Source: an uncultured Lachnoclostridium sp. (GTDB lineage: Bacteria > Bacillota > Clostridia > Lachnospirales > Lachnospiraceae). From it: a DNA stretch of 64,000 nt. The notes under the pieces are model-generated. The model was not told the DNA's origin and searched no databases. It was given only the letters and a program-made list of their open reading frames with translations. The stretch's first letter is position 1. The number at the start of each line of letters is the position of its first letter. The stretch covers positions 1-64,000 of the forward strand of contig CAJMFH010000012.1 of NCBI GenBank assembly GCA_905212635.1, read 5' to 3'. Below, in pieces: positions 53,312 to 61,750 of this stretch. A program made the position numbers and the translations under genes.

Positions 53312-54616
53312 TTATTTTTTATTCTGTTTGCGGTAAAAAGCAAAGCCCAGACAGGAAGTAAGCACCTCGGTAACCGGAAAGGTAAGCCAGAAATACGAAA
53401 GTCCAAAACGGGAAAAGAGAAATCCCAATGGCACAAACAGGCAGACTGTCCGCACGATCGTAAGCAAGGAACTTTTCACCGCACACCCAAGCGCCTGAAA
53501 ATACACCGGAAAGATCAATGACGTTACCATCGGAATAAAACTGATGCCAATAATACGAAATGCATAGGTTCCAATGTTTAAGACTTCTTCGCTTTGTGTA
53601 AATACAGAAAGCATCTGATGCGGAATGATCTCAAAACATAATACGCCGATCATCATCAAAGCAATTCCGTAAAGGAGTGATATTCTCAATGCACTTTTAC
53701 AGCGGTCCCATTTCTTAGCAGCATAATTGAAACTGACAATCGGAACCATGCAGGTCTGCAAAGCTCCTAACGGAATAAAAAAGAATGTCTGCCATTTATA
53801 ATACAAACCAAGAGCCGTCACTGCCGCATCGGAAAATGCCGCAAGGATCAGATTCAAGCCAAAAATATATACCGTATACGCCGACTGCATTAATATATTG
53901 GGGATGCCAAGTACATAAATCCGCCGGATCAGAGAAAGATATTTATATCGTTTCGGTGGTTTATAATACCCTTTCTTCCATACGACCACTGCTGCCACGA
54001 TCTGACCGGTAACGGTCGCAGCCGCAGCTCCGCTAATCCCCATTTCCGGCAGTCCACATAAGCCAAAGATCAAGAGCGGATCAAGTATAATATTTACAAC
54101 TGCTCCCAAAATCTGAGCGATCATCGGAGTTTTCATATCACCATTTGCCTGCAAAATCTTTGTCCAGATGCTCTCGCAAAACAAACCAATTCCTGCCACA
54201 CAGACAATTCTTCCATAGCGGATCACATAGGAAATGACAAGTTCCGAATCCGTTGACATTTTTGCATAAACCGGAAGAAAGAAATAAAAGAACACCGCAA
54301 ATAAAGCCCATAATGCAACAGCCAGCGGACTTCCTATCCCTGCTACATCAAAGGCTTTTTTCTTTTTCCCCATTCCCAGATAATACGCCATCGCCGTATT
54401 TACACCTACTCCGGTTCCTACGGCAATCGCGATCATCAGCAGCTGAATCGGGTAAATGATGGAAAGAGCCGTCAGTCCCTCCTCCGAATATTTTCCGACA
54501 AACAAACTGTCGATGATGTTATAAAGTGCCTGTATCAGCTGCGCCAGCATAACAGGCGGTGCTATTTTCAATAAAATCTTACTTATTTTTTCTTTTCCGT
54601 ATATTTCCGTTTCCAT
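53312..54616 (-). CDS. MATE-family efflux transporter
   Basis: Multidrug/cation antiporter-type protein of 434 aa with 12 expected helices. Opens with PPVMLAQLIQALYNIIDSLFVG (core QALYNIIDSLFVGK), the typical MATE helix 1, and repeats the pattern in the second half. One of three MATE genes in the last 11 kb. It follows the coiled-coil gene by 16 nt. Substrate unknown. Confidence 0.9.
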   Translation of the reverse strand: METEIYGKEKISKILLKIAPPVMLAQLIQALYNIIDSLFVGKYSEEGLTALSIIYPIQLLMIAIAVGTGVGVNTAMAYYLGMGKKKKAFDVAGIGSPLAVALWALFAVFFYFFLPVYAKMSTDSELVISYVIRYGRIVCVAGIGLFCESIWTKILQANGDMKTPMIAQILGAVVNIILDPLLIFGLCGLPEMGISGAAAATVTGQIVAAVVVWKKGYYKPPKRYKYLSLIRRIYVLGIPNILMQSAYTVYIFGLNLILAAFSDAAVTALGLYYKWQTFFFIPLGALQTCMVPIVSFNYAAKKWDRCKSALRISLLYGIALMMIGVLCFEIIPHQMLSVFTQSEEVLNIGTYAFRIIGISFIPMVTSLIFPVYFQALGCAVKSSLLTIVRTVCLFVPLGFLFSRFGLSYFWLTFPVTEVLTSCLGFAFYRKQNKK

Positions 54617-54632
54617 TTTTTTCCAGTCCTCA

Positions 54633-55211
54633 TCACTCAGCCGTTCCCGCTGTCATTTCTGCCGACACGGTATCCGGTGCTCCCACCGGGGCTTCAGCAG
54701 AATCTGCCACTTCGTTCGGATCCTGTGTCTCTTTGTCCTCTTCGTCCTCCCAGAGGGAATCGTATTCTTCACGTTTATCCTTCTGCACCATAGCGCCAAT
54801 ACTTTTTGCCACCTGATACAAACCACTGTCAAATTTCATCAGTTTCATCTCATCCGCCTGCGGAACTTTTGCTCCTTTCATGAGCCGTCTCGCCACTTCG
54901 AGAATTTTCATCTGTTCTTCCGCAGCTTCCTTCATGGAATCGGTCTGCTGCTCCGTCGATACAAGCATCTCGACATTGGTCCACTTATCCATTAGTTTTT
55001 CCATGTAATCCCGGTATTCATTCTGTTTTTTTTCAACAGCATTTAACGACAATTCCAACGAAACTGCCTCATTTTCATAAACTACTTTTCCATTCGGTGT
55101 TTCTTTGATCTTCTTTTCCAGTTCTTTTTGCTTTTGTCTCAATTCCGAAGCCGTTTTGCTGTAAGATTTGATCTGGCTTTGATAAATTCCTCTTGCTTCC
55201 TTGATCTGCAT
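54633..55211 (-). CDS. Uncharacterised coiled-coil protein
   Basis: Soluble protein of 192 aa. Long Lys/Glu-rich coiled coils (about 5-110), then a helical part with LMKFDSGLYQVAKSIGAMVQK and an acidic, Ala/Thr-rich disordered tail (about 150-192). No family recognised. Start at 55211 after AGAGGGG. It lies between the DUF1294 and MATE genes in a minus-strand run that begins at rsmH. Confidence 0.75.
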   Translation of the reverse strand: MQIKEARGIYQSQIKSYSKTASELRQKQKELEKKIKETPNGKVVYENEAVSLELSLNAVEKKQNEYRDYMEKLMDKWTNVEMLVSTEQQTDSMKEAAEEQMKILEVARRLMKGAKVPQADEMKLMKFDSGLYQVAKSIGAMVQKDKREEYDSLWEDEEDKETQDPNEVADSAEAPVGAPDTVSAEMTAGTAE

Positions 55212-55266
55212 ACGATCCCCTCTTTCTATCATTATATATCGTCACAACAACCTTGGAAGATAACGA

Positions 55267-55533
55267 TTATTTCCATACAAATAGACCGATAATACAGAGT
55301 AATTCCAGCACAAATATAACCGGAACGCCGATATAAAATTTCGGTTTATGGGTCTTATGATGGAACCAATGCATCCCTATAAATGCGCCAAACACACCGA
55401 AAACAGCGAACAGCATCAATGTAGCCTCCGGTATTCTCCATCTGTGATGCACCGCTTTCCACTTGTCAACCCCATATAAAATACAGACAAAAACATTGAT
55501 TAACAGGTAAATCAATAAGCTTTTTTCCAGCAT
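55267..55533 (-). CDS. DUF1294 small membrane protein
   Basis: Membrane protein of 88 aa with three hydrophobic helices and the DUF1294 hallmarks YGVDKWKA and RIPEATLMLFAVFGVFGAFIGM (core FGVFGAFIGM) followed by HKTHKPKF. Function unknown. The ATG at 55533 follows AAGGAG and lies 1 nt after the rsmH stop; the longer frame overlaps rsmH and is not used. Confidence 0.87.
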   Translation of the reverse strand: MLEKSLLIYLLINVFVCILYGVDKWKAVHHRWRIPEATLMLFAVFGVFGAFIGMHWFHHKTHKPKFYIGVPVIFVLELLCIIGLFVWK

Positions 55534-55534
55534 T

Positions 55535-56590
55535 TTACAAATCTCCTTTTCTCGCGTAACGCATTTTCGTCGAACGGGCGCGCCCATTTTGTGCACATTC
55601 TTTTGCCGAAGGTCGTATGACATCTTTGGAATATTCACTGTAAATGCCCGCTTTATAACCTTCTTTTAACGCCTTTTTCACGAGTCTGTCCTCTCCGGAA
55701 TGAAATGTAAGAATCGCTACACGTCCTCCCGGCTTAAGCGCCTCCGGCAGTTTTTCCATAAATTCATACAACACTTCAAACTCGTGGTTTACATCGATAC
55801 GGAGTGCCTGAAACGTACGCTGGCACGTCTTTTTTATCGTCTCTTTTTTCTCTTTCTCCGGCAGAAAATCCAACGCCTTTTCAATGATCTCCCGCAATTT
55901 TGTCGTTGTATCAATGGCATGGCCTCTCCGGATCTCATCCGTGATAGCTTTGGCTATCTCTTCACAATACGGTTCATCCGAATTTTCATACAACATTCCT
56001 GCCAGTTCATCTCTTCCAATATTTGCCAGCCTTTCTGCTGCATTGATTCCCTCTTTCTGGTTCAGCCTCAGATCAAGCGGGCCATCCACCTTAAAGGAAA
56101 ATCCCCTCTTGGGATTGTCAATCTGCATCGAAGAAACTCCGAGATCGGCAAGGATAAAATCAAATCCCCCGACTTCTTTCGCAATCTCATCAATAGTACA
56201 AAAATTCTGCAAACGGATTGACAAGATGTCTTCGCCGTAACCAAGCGCCTTCAGACGTTCTTTCGTCTTTGCGGATTCCTCCGGGTCTACATCTGTAGCA
56301 TAAATATGTCCCTGCCCTTTCAGGCAGCCAAGCATGGCTTTCGTATGTCCTCCATAACCAAGTGTCGCATCAAAACCGATTTCTCCCGGCTGGATTTTCA
56401 GATAATCAAGGATTTCCTCCACCATAATGGAAATGTGCATTCCCGCCGGTGTATTTCCTTTCCGGATAACATGTTCAATCGTATCCTGATATTTTTCCGG
56501 CTGCAATTCTTTATATTTTTCTTCAAATTTCTTCGGATATTTTCCGGAATAACGTACTCTCCGTTTATGTGGTTTTTGTTGTTCTTCCAT
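55535..56590 (-). CDS. RsmH-like rRNA (cytosine-N4)-methyltransferase, divergent
   Basis: SAM-dependent methyltransferase of the RsmH/MraW family (351 aa). Family motifs are FDATLGYGGHTKAML, ADLGVSSMQID, RGFSF, FQALRIDVNHE and the C-terminal HSGEDRLVKK. It differs from normal RsmH by a basic N-terminal extension of about 50 residues, GMHISIMVEEIL instead of HxPVLLxE, and HSGEDR instead of HSLEDR. It is not beside mraZ or ftsL. It may be a paralogue of the cell-division-cluster enzyme, or the only copy relocated. Confidence 0.85.
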   Translation of the reverse strand: MEEQQKPHKRRVRYSGKYPKKFEEKYKELQPEKYQDTIEHVIRKGNTPAGMHISIMVEEILDYLKIQPGEIGFDATLGYGGHTKAMLGCLKGQGHIYATDVDPEESAKTKERLKALGYGEDILSIRLQNFCTIDEIAKEVGGFDFILADLGVSSMQIDNPKRGFSFKVDGPLDLRLNQKEGINAAERLANIGRDELAGMLYENSDEPYCEEIAKAITDEIRRGHAIDTTTKLREIIEKALDFLPEKEKKETIKKTCQRTFQALRIDVNHEFEVLYEFMEKLPEALKPGGRVAILTFHSGEDRLVKKALKEGYKAGIYSEYSKDVIRPSAKECAQNGRARSTKMRYARKGDL

Positions 56591-56623
56591 TTTGTTTTCC
56601 CCTTACTAACAATAGTTACTTTT

Positions 56624-56652
56624 AGCATATCACAGTTTTCCGCTCCTCACAA
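56624..56652 (-). promoter_or_regulatory. Sigma-A promoter for rsmH-like operon
   Basis: Minus strand TTGTGA, 17-nt spacer, TATGCT, right after the cstA terminator. Confidence 0.65.
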
Positions 56653-56689
56653 CAAAAAAATCACCCTCTGTTCCTGATACAGAGAGTGA
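56651..56689 (-). terminator. Rho-independent terminator after cstA
   Basis: Stem TCACCCTCTGT / ACAGAGAGTGA (one mismatch) followed on the minus strand by TTTTTTTG. Confidence 0.92.
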
Positions 56690-56716
56690 CTTTCTTCTTA
56701 TTTATATTGATATCTT

Positions 56717-58444
56717 TTACTGCTCACTGTTTTTCTTGCTGTTGACATAACTCTTCATCGAGTTAATGACAATCGTAAGTCCAAGAACGATAAGCAATAC
56801 GGCAATGATCAGCTGCAATCCATTGGCAATAAATACTTCGCCCCAGGATGTGGCACCTGCCGGAATTGTCGTGGAAGCTGCTTCTCCGATGGCTTTTACC
56901 ATAGCGATCAGTCTCTGTACCAAAGCGGTAAATGTTACACAGAGCATGATGACAAGTGGTGGGAAGAGCATTTTGTTGCTTCGTCCTGTGACTTTTGTAA
57001 ATACGCAGAGTGTCAAAAGAACCAAAGCACTTAACAACTGGTTTGCGGAACCAAACAATGGCCAGATGTTTGCATATCCAATTTTTGTAAGTATAAACCC
57101 ACATACCAGTGTAACGATTGTAGCAAAATACGTATTGCAGAACAATTTTCTCCAAGGAGCGGCGTGTTCCATATCATCGACACTAAAAAGTTCCTGAAAA
57201 CTCATTCGTCCGATACGTGCCACAGCATCAAGACTGGTAAGAGCAAGTGCCGATACACACATTGTCATAAATACGGTTGCTACATATACAGGAACGCCAA
57301 ACATTTCAAAGAAACCGGCTACTCCCTGACTGAAGATCTGGAATGGTGTTCCGACGGCCGGTGTTCCGTCTGCACTTGCCGCAGCGCCAGCGACACAAAG
57401 TGCCAATACAGCAAGCAGACTCTCAAGTACCATGGCTCCATATCCGACTTTCAACATATCTTTTTCATTTTCAACGGTTTTCGACGATGTTCCAGATGAA
57501 ACCAGACTATGAAATCCGGAAACCGCACCACAGGCAACGGTAACAAACAGGATTGGGAACATGGTACCGAGCGTCTCATTATTGAATCCTGTGTAAACCG
57601 GAAGATTCATGCTTGGATGAGCAACAAACAAACCAATTACGGCACCGGCGATCATTCCGATAAACATAAATGTCGTCATGTAATCACGAGGCTGTTTCAA
57701 AAGCCACATTGGAAGTACCGCTGCAAAGAAGATATATACAAATGTGATGTAACTCCACGTATCTTTGCCAAATTCCAATGGACAGTTCATACCGATTACA
57801 AAGGAAAGGACGATGCACACAATACCAAATACTGCCTCTTTCCAGCCGGACAAATTGAATTTTTTCTGAACCAGTCCGAAGATAACAGCAAATACCATAA
57901 ACATTATGGACACCATACCGGCTGCCCCGTTTGTTGCAGCCGCTTTGGCTAACGTTCCCGGCTGCTCTACGGAATATGCATTGAATGTTCCGGCAACCAT
58001 ATCCGCAAATGCTGCCGTTACGATCAAAGTAAACAGCCAGCAGAAAAGCAGGAAAATTTTTCGTCCAAATTTACCTATGTATTTTTCAATTACCATTCCC
58101 ATGGATTTTCCCTGATTTTTTACCGACACATACAAAGCTCCAAAATCGGTAACCGCACCAAAGAATACACCACCGATCAATACCCAGAGCAAAACCGGAA
58201 GCCATCCAAAGGCTGCTGCCTGAATCGCACCCGTAACCGGTCCCGCACCGGCGATGGATGAAAACTGGTGGCTGAACACGGTCCATCCATTGGTAGGTAC
58301 ATAATCTTTTCCATCATTGAACTTTACCGCAGGTGTCTCGGCTTTCGGGTCAATGCCCCATTTGTTTGCCAGCCAGCGTCCATACAAAACGTAGGCAGCA
58401 AATAAAACAACCGCTGCGATCAATACGATAACTAATGTATTCAT
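56717..58444 (-). CDS. cstA: CstA-family carbon starvation/peptide transporter
   Basis: Polytopic membrane protein of 575 aa with about 16 helices. HQFSSIAGAGPVTGAI and GAVTDFGALYVSVKNQG are CstA hallmarks. CstA proteins take up peptides or pyruvate during starvation. The ATG at 58444 follows GGAGG. The gene is preceded by a T-box leader and its own promoter and ends at a terminator, so it is a single-gene unit controlled by tRNA charging. Confidence 0.93.
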   Translation of the reverse strand: MNTLVIVLIAAVVLFAAYVLYGRWLANKWGIDPKAETPAVKFNDGKDYVPTNGWTVFSHQFSSIAGAGPVTGAIQAAAFGWLPVLLWVLIGGVFFGAVTDFGALYVSVKNQGKSMGMVIEKYIGKFGRKIFLLFCWLFTLIVTAAFADMVAGTFNAYSVEQPGTLAKAAATNGAAGMVSIMFMVFAVIFGLVQKKFNLSGWKEAVFGIVCIVLSFVIGMNCPLEFGKDTWSYITFVYIFFAAVLPMWLLKQPRDYMTTFMFIGMIAGAVIGLFVAHPSMNLPVYTGFNNETLGTMFPILFVTVACGAVSGFHSLVSSGTSSKTVENEKDMLKVGYGAMVLESLLAVLALCVAGAAASADGTPAVGTPFQIFSQGVAGFFEMFGVPVYVATVFMTMCVSALALTSLDAVARIGRMSFQELFSVDDMEHAAPWRKLFCNTYFATIVTLVCGFILTKIGYANIWPLFGSANQLLSALVLLTLCVFTKVTGRSNKMLFPPLVIMLCVTFTALVQRLIAMVKAIGEAASTTIPAGATSWGEVFIANGLQLIIAVLLIVLGLTIVINSMKSYVNSKKNSEQ

Positions 58445-58516
58445 AATATCCTCCAATCCGGAGCGTCATATAAAAGCGCTCCTCTTTCTAAATGTATTTT
58501 CACCGGTGCCATGCTA

Positions 58517-58880
58517 TGCAAAAGAAAAAGCCTCCTTCTTTGCACGATAAACCTAATAAGATTTACCCTGCAAAGACGAAGGCTAAAAATGTATCCATAT
58601 CACTTCCGCGTTACCACTCTGCTTGCCGGCATTCTGCTGCCGACCTCTCAACTGCCACCAAACCGTTTCTCACAAAAACGATCCGAAGACTCCCCTATGT
58701 AACGGTAAGGTCCCGGCTCGGACTACTCGGTACGATATTACGATACTCTGTACCTTTCCCCTGAGCAGCTCGCAGGTGAGGGCTTTCCCGTTCCTTGTTA
58801 CTGTCTCTCACAAATAACAGCTTTCTGTAAGCGGTGATACGAGAAGTCATATCCTGTTCAAAGCATTTATCCGATGAATT
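58517..58880 (-). promoter_or_regulatory. T-box riboswitch leader of cstA
   Basis: The minus-strand T-box core AGAGTGGTAACGCGGAAGT lies at 58600-58620. It is followed by a long terminator hairpin AGCCTTCGTCTTTGCA / TGCAAAGAAGGAGGCT (58529-58584) with TTTTTCTTTT. Upstream are paired segments such as GGTAC/GTACC and CCTG/CAGG consistent with stems I-III. A T-box senses an uncharged tRNA and lets transcription continue when its amino acid is scarce. I could not identify the specifier codon with confidence. Confidence 0.88.
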
Positions 58881-58886
58881 GACTAT

Positions 58887-58915
58887 ATCTTAGACCCAAT
58901 TTTTCTATTTGTCAA
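58887..58915 (-). promoter_or_regulatory. Sigma-A promoter for T-box-cstA
   Basis: Minus strand TTGACA, 17-nt spacer, TAAGAT, giving a leader of about 435 nt. Divergent from the promoter at 58941. Confidence 0.8.
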
Positions 58916-58940
58916 GAGAAAATTTTAATTTTTTCATCTA

Positions 58941-58969
58941 TTGACAGAATCTTCCATAGTTGCTATGCT
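58941..58969 (+). promoter_or_regulatory. Sigma-A promoter for LRR lipoprotein
   Basis: TTGACA, 17-nt spacer, TATGCT. The predicted start near 58976 is about 4 nt before palindromic element copy D. Confidence 0.8.
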
Positions 58970-58979
58970 AAAATCAGAA

Positions 58980-59024
58980 TAACGATTCAGGAGCTAATGT
59001 ACGGGGATTTTCTGAATTGTTACA
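58980..59024 (+). repeat. Palindromic 5'-leader element, copy D (short form)
   Basis: TAACGATTCAGGAG at the left and CTGAATTGTTACA at the right, 45 nt in all, with AATGTACGGGG between, recalling the AATGTGTG...GAGG of copies A and B. Ends about 16 nt before GGAGG of the lipoprotein gene. Confidence 0.75.
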
Positions 59025-59052
59025 GATTAGAAAAAGCACGGAGGATATCTTT

Positions 59053-60270
59053 ATGAAACAAAAACAAACTCTGACAGTCCTTATTCTGATGATGTGTCTG
59101 GGAATTACATCCTGTGGACAGCCAGCTCAAACTACGCAGTCCCAAGCACCGGCGTCTACCGCCACGCAGACTCCCGCCTCTCCTTCAGCGACAAGAATCC
59201 CAGCCGAACCAACGCCGGATCCTTCGTCCATGGATACAATTGATCTGTACGAGTATGACAGCATTGATCCAGCAAAAGGGGATACCCTTGCAGGAGATGA
59301 TTTTTTAAAGAAATGTTCAGACGGAGATTGTCTGGTTGTTAATGAAAATGTCAAAAAAATCCTCCCCGCCACCCCGAAACAGAGTCCGGAGGAATCCGAT
59401 TCCAATATGGTGGATCTTCTCCTTCTCCGTACCAGTGATCTGGATGTTGAGAGCATTGTCAACCTGCTGGAGTTTGTGTCGCCGGATGACATCGTATGGT
59501 TTGATCATGGCAAGCGAAGATATTACTCCGTTTTAGATGACAAACTTGGTGACTTTTTTAAAGAGTATCTTCCGGATTTTAAACCGAAAAACGGATTTCT
59601 GATCTATAAAGGGACTTTATTATATTATTATGGGAAATCGAAAGATATTATTATTCCAAATTCTGTAAAAACAATTGCAGAAAATGCTTTTTCACGGAAC
59701 GATAACGGTTCGAAACTAAATCGTATTGTCATTCCGGATTCGGTAAAAGAAATCAAATCTTTTGCCTTTTCGGGACGCCGTGTCAAAACCATGATTTTTG
59801 GAAAAGGCATCCGAAAAATAGAAGAATGTTCTCTCTGTGACACCATCGACACACTGGTTTTTCAGGGAAAAACCGACAAGATCCTGAAAAATGGATTTGA
59901 CGAACTTTTTTCGGAAGATTTCGAGGAAGATACCACGTTGGAATTTCCCAATGATTTTTCCGAAAGTTTTACCCCCTGCTATGCAGATGTCACCCCTTCT
60001 GGTTCGAAAAAAAATCCGGAATACCGCTTTGATGTTGAATGGGCTCAGGTAAAAGGTGCTGATGGCTATGAAATAAAAACCGAAGGAATTACAAAAACCG
60101 TGGAGAGCGGAAAAAGCCATGGTAAACTCCACATACCTTCTAAGAATGCAGCTGATGAAGATGCGGATTACTATGGTTCTATTTCCATCCGTCCTTTCCG
60201 CTATGTAAATGGCAGAAAACAGTACGGGAGAACTTACCGGACATACTGCGAATACGAAACCGGCTGCTAG
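59053..60270 (+). CDS. Lipoprotein with BspA-like LRR segment
   Basis: Predicted lipoprotein of 405 aa. N-terminal MKQKQTLTVLILMMCLGI with lipobox ITSC (Cys about 21), a Gln/Thr/Pro/Ala-rich tether (about 22-60), an alpha/beta domain (about 65-190), two to three BspA-type LRR units (IIIPNSVKTIAENAF, IVIPDSVKEIKSFAF), and a fibronectin-III-like C-terminus (WAQVKGADGYEIKTEG). Start at 59053 after GGAGG. Function unknown; probably a surface-binding protein. Confidence 0.85.
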   Translation: MKQKQTLTVLILMMCLGITSCGQPAQTTQSQAPASTATQTPASPSATRIPAEPTPDPSSMDTIDLYEYDSIDPAKGDTLAGDDFLKKCSDGDCLVVNENVKKILPATPKQSPEESDSNMVDLLLLRTSDLDVESIVNLLEFVSPDDIVWFDHGKRRYYSVLDDKLGDFFKEYLPDFKPKNGFLIYKGTLLYYYGKSKDIIIPNSVKTIAENAFSRNDNGSKLNRIVIPDSVKEIKSFAFSGRRVKTMIFGKGIRKIEECSLCDTIDTLVFQGKTDKILKNGFDELFSEDFEEDTTLEFPNDFSESFTPCYADVTPSGSKKNPEYRFDVEWAQVKGADGYEIKTEGITKTVESGKSHGKLHIPSKNAADEDADYYGSISIRPFRYVNGRKQYGRTYRTYCEYETGC

Positions 60271-60315
60271 CCTTATCATTCCTTCAAACTATGGTTTTTA
60301 ATAATTTATATCTAT

Positions 60316-60344
60316 TTGCTATGCAGCATATTGTGCTTTATAAT
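60316..60344 (+). promoter_or_regulatory. Sigma-A promoter for MATE gene
   Basis: TTGCTA, 17-nt spacer, TATAAT, followed by AGAGGA and the ATG at 60386. Confidence 0.78.
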
Positions 60345-60385
60345 AGAATATCAATGGAAAACTAAGAGAAAAAGAGGAAGTTCTT

Positions 60386-61750
60386 ATGAGTAATATCGAA
60401 AAACGTCCAAAATTAGATATGTTAAATGGCAGTATCTGGAATAAAATCCCACAGTATGCACTTCCGGTTGCTGCAACAGGAATATTAGAACAATTATTTA
60501 ATGCCTCCGATATCGCTATCGTAGGTAATTTTACCGGCTCCCAGAGTACCGCATCGGTCGCTGCCGTCGGAGCAAACAGCCCGGTCATCGGTCTAATCCT
60601 GAATCTGTTTATCGGCATCGCCCTTGGTGCTAATGTCGTCATCGCCAATGCCGTCGGCAGAAAAGATAAAAAGCAGATTCACGATGCCGTACACACTTCA
60701 ATCGTAGCTGCACTTCTCGGTGGTGTGCTGATTGCCATCCTGGGAGAATTACTAGTTTCCACTATTTTACAGCAACTCAATGTACCTGCTGAAGTTTTTC
60801 CTTTGGCACTCCGTTATATGCGTATCTACCTGATTGGAATGCCCGCCATTCTTTTGTACAATTTTGAATCTGCGGTCTTCCGAAGTGTCGGAGAAACCAA
60901 AATGCCTCTGATTGCCTTGGCTTTTTCCGGTGTATTAAATGTATTGTTAAATCTGTTTTTTGTAATCGTATGTCACAGAAATGTAGATGGCGTCGCTATT
61001 GCTACCGTAATTTCCAATGTGGTGAGTTCCTGTTTTCTATTTTATAAACTGCTGAAAACAAATAAATTTATCCATGTCGATATCAAAGATCTGCGAATTG
61101 AAATGGCTACCTTCGGGAAAATCTTAAAAATAGGACTTCCTGCCGGCATCCAGAGCGCCGTTTTTGCCATCGCAAACATCGTGATCCAGGCGGCTATTAA
61201 CAGTCTTGGAACCATCGTAATTGCGGCATCGAGCGCAGCGTTTAACATTGAAATATTTGCCTATTATATCATGAATTCTTTCAGTCAGGCATGTACCACT
61301 TTTGTCGGTCAAAATTACGGAGCAAGACAGATGAAACGCTGCAAAAAAACCCTTGCCTTATGTCTGATTGAAGATGCCATTGCTTCCGCTGCTGCCATCC
61401 TCATAATCCTATTTGTGGGCAGACAGCTCCTTGCCATTTTCAATCACGATCCACAAGTCATTGAACTCGGCTACACAAGACTTCTTCTTGTATTTACTGC
61501 CTACATTTTCAGTATGATGTATGAGTTGATGTCTGGTTATCTCCGTGGTTTTGGTATTTCACTGGTTCCTGCCCTGCTTACGATCCTCGGTGTATGCGGA
61601 GTCCGAATCGCATGGGTGTATGGTGTATTTCCATCCAGCCGCACCTTCCACACTCTTATGATGGCTTATCCGATCAGTCTTTCCGTTACGGCAGTCCTGA
61701 TCTTTATCGCATTGATTGTTTACCGGCCTTCAAAGAAACTTCTCGCTTAA
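60386..61750 (+). CDS. MATE-family efflux transporter
   Basis: Twelve-helix exporter of 454 aa. NGSIWNKIPQYALPVAATGI leads into helix 1, followed by QLFNASDIAIVGNFTG. The second half repeats the helix pattern (IGLPAGIQSAVFAIANI). Monocistronic with its own promoter. Its 3' end overlaps the convergent YjbR-MGMT gene by 21 nt. Substrate unknown. Confidence 0.9.
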   Translation: MSNIEKRPKLDMLNGSIWNKIPQYALPVAATGILEQLFNASDIAIVGNFTGSQSTASVAAVGANSPVIGLILNLFIGIALGANVVIANAVGRKDKKQIHDAVHTSIVAALLGGVLIAILGELLVSTILQQLNVPAEVFPLALRYMRIYLIGMPAILLYNFESAVFRSVGETKMPLIALAFSGVLNVLLNLFFVIVCHRNVDGVAIATVISNVVSSCFLFYKLLKTNKFIHVDIKDLRIEMATFGKILKIGLPAGIQSAVFAIANIVIQAAINSLGTIVIAASSAAFNIEIFAYYIMNSFSQACTTFVGQNYGARQMKRCKKTLALCLIEDAIASAAAILIILFVGRQLLAIFNHDPQVIELGYTRLLLVFTAYIFSMMYELMSGYLRGFGISLVPALLTILGVCGVRIAWVYGVFPSSRTFHTLMMAYPISLSVTAVLIFIALIVYRPSKKLLA

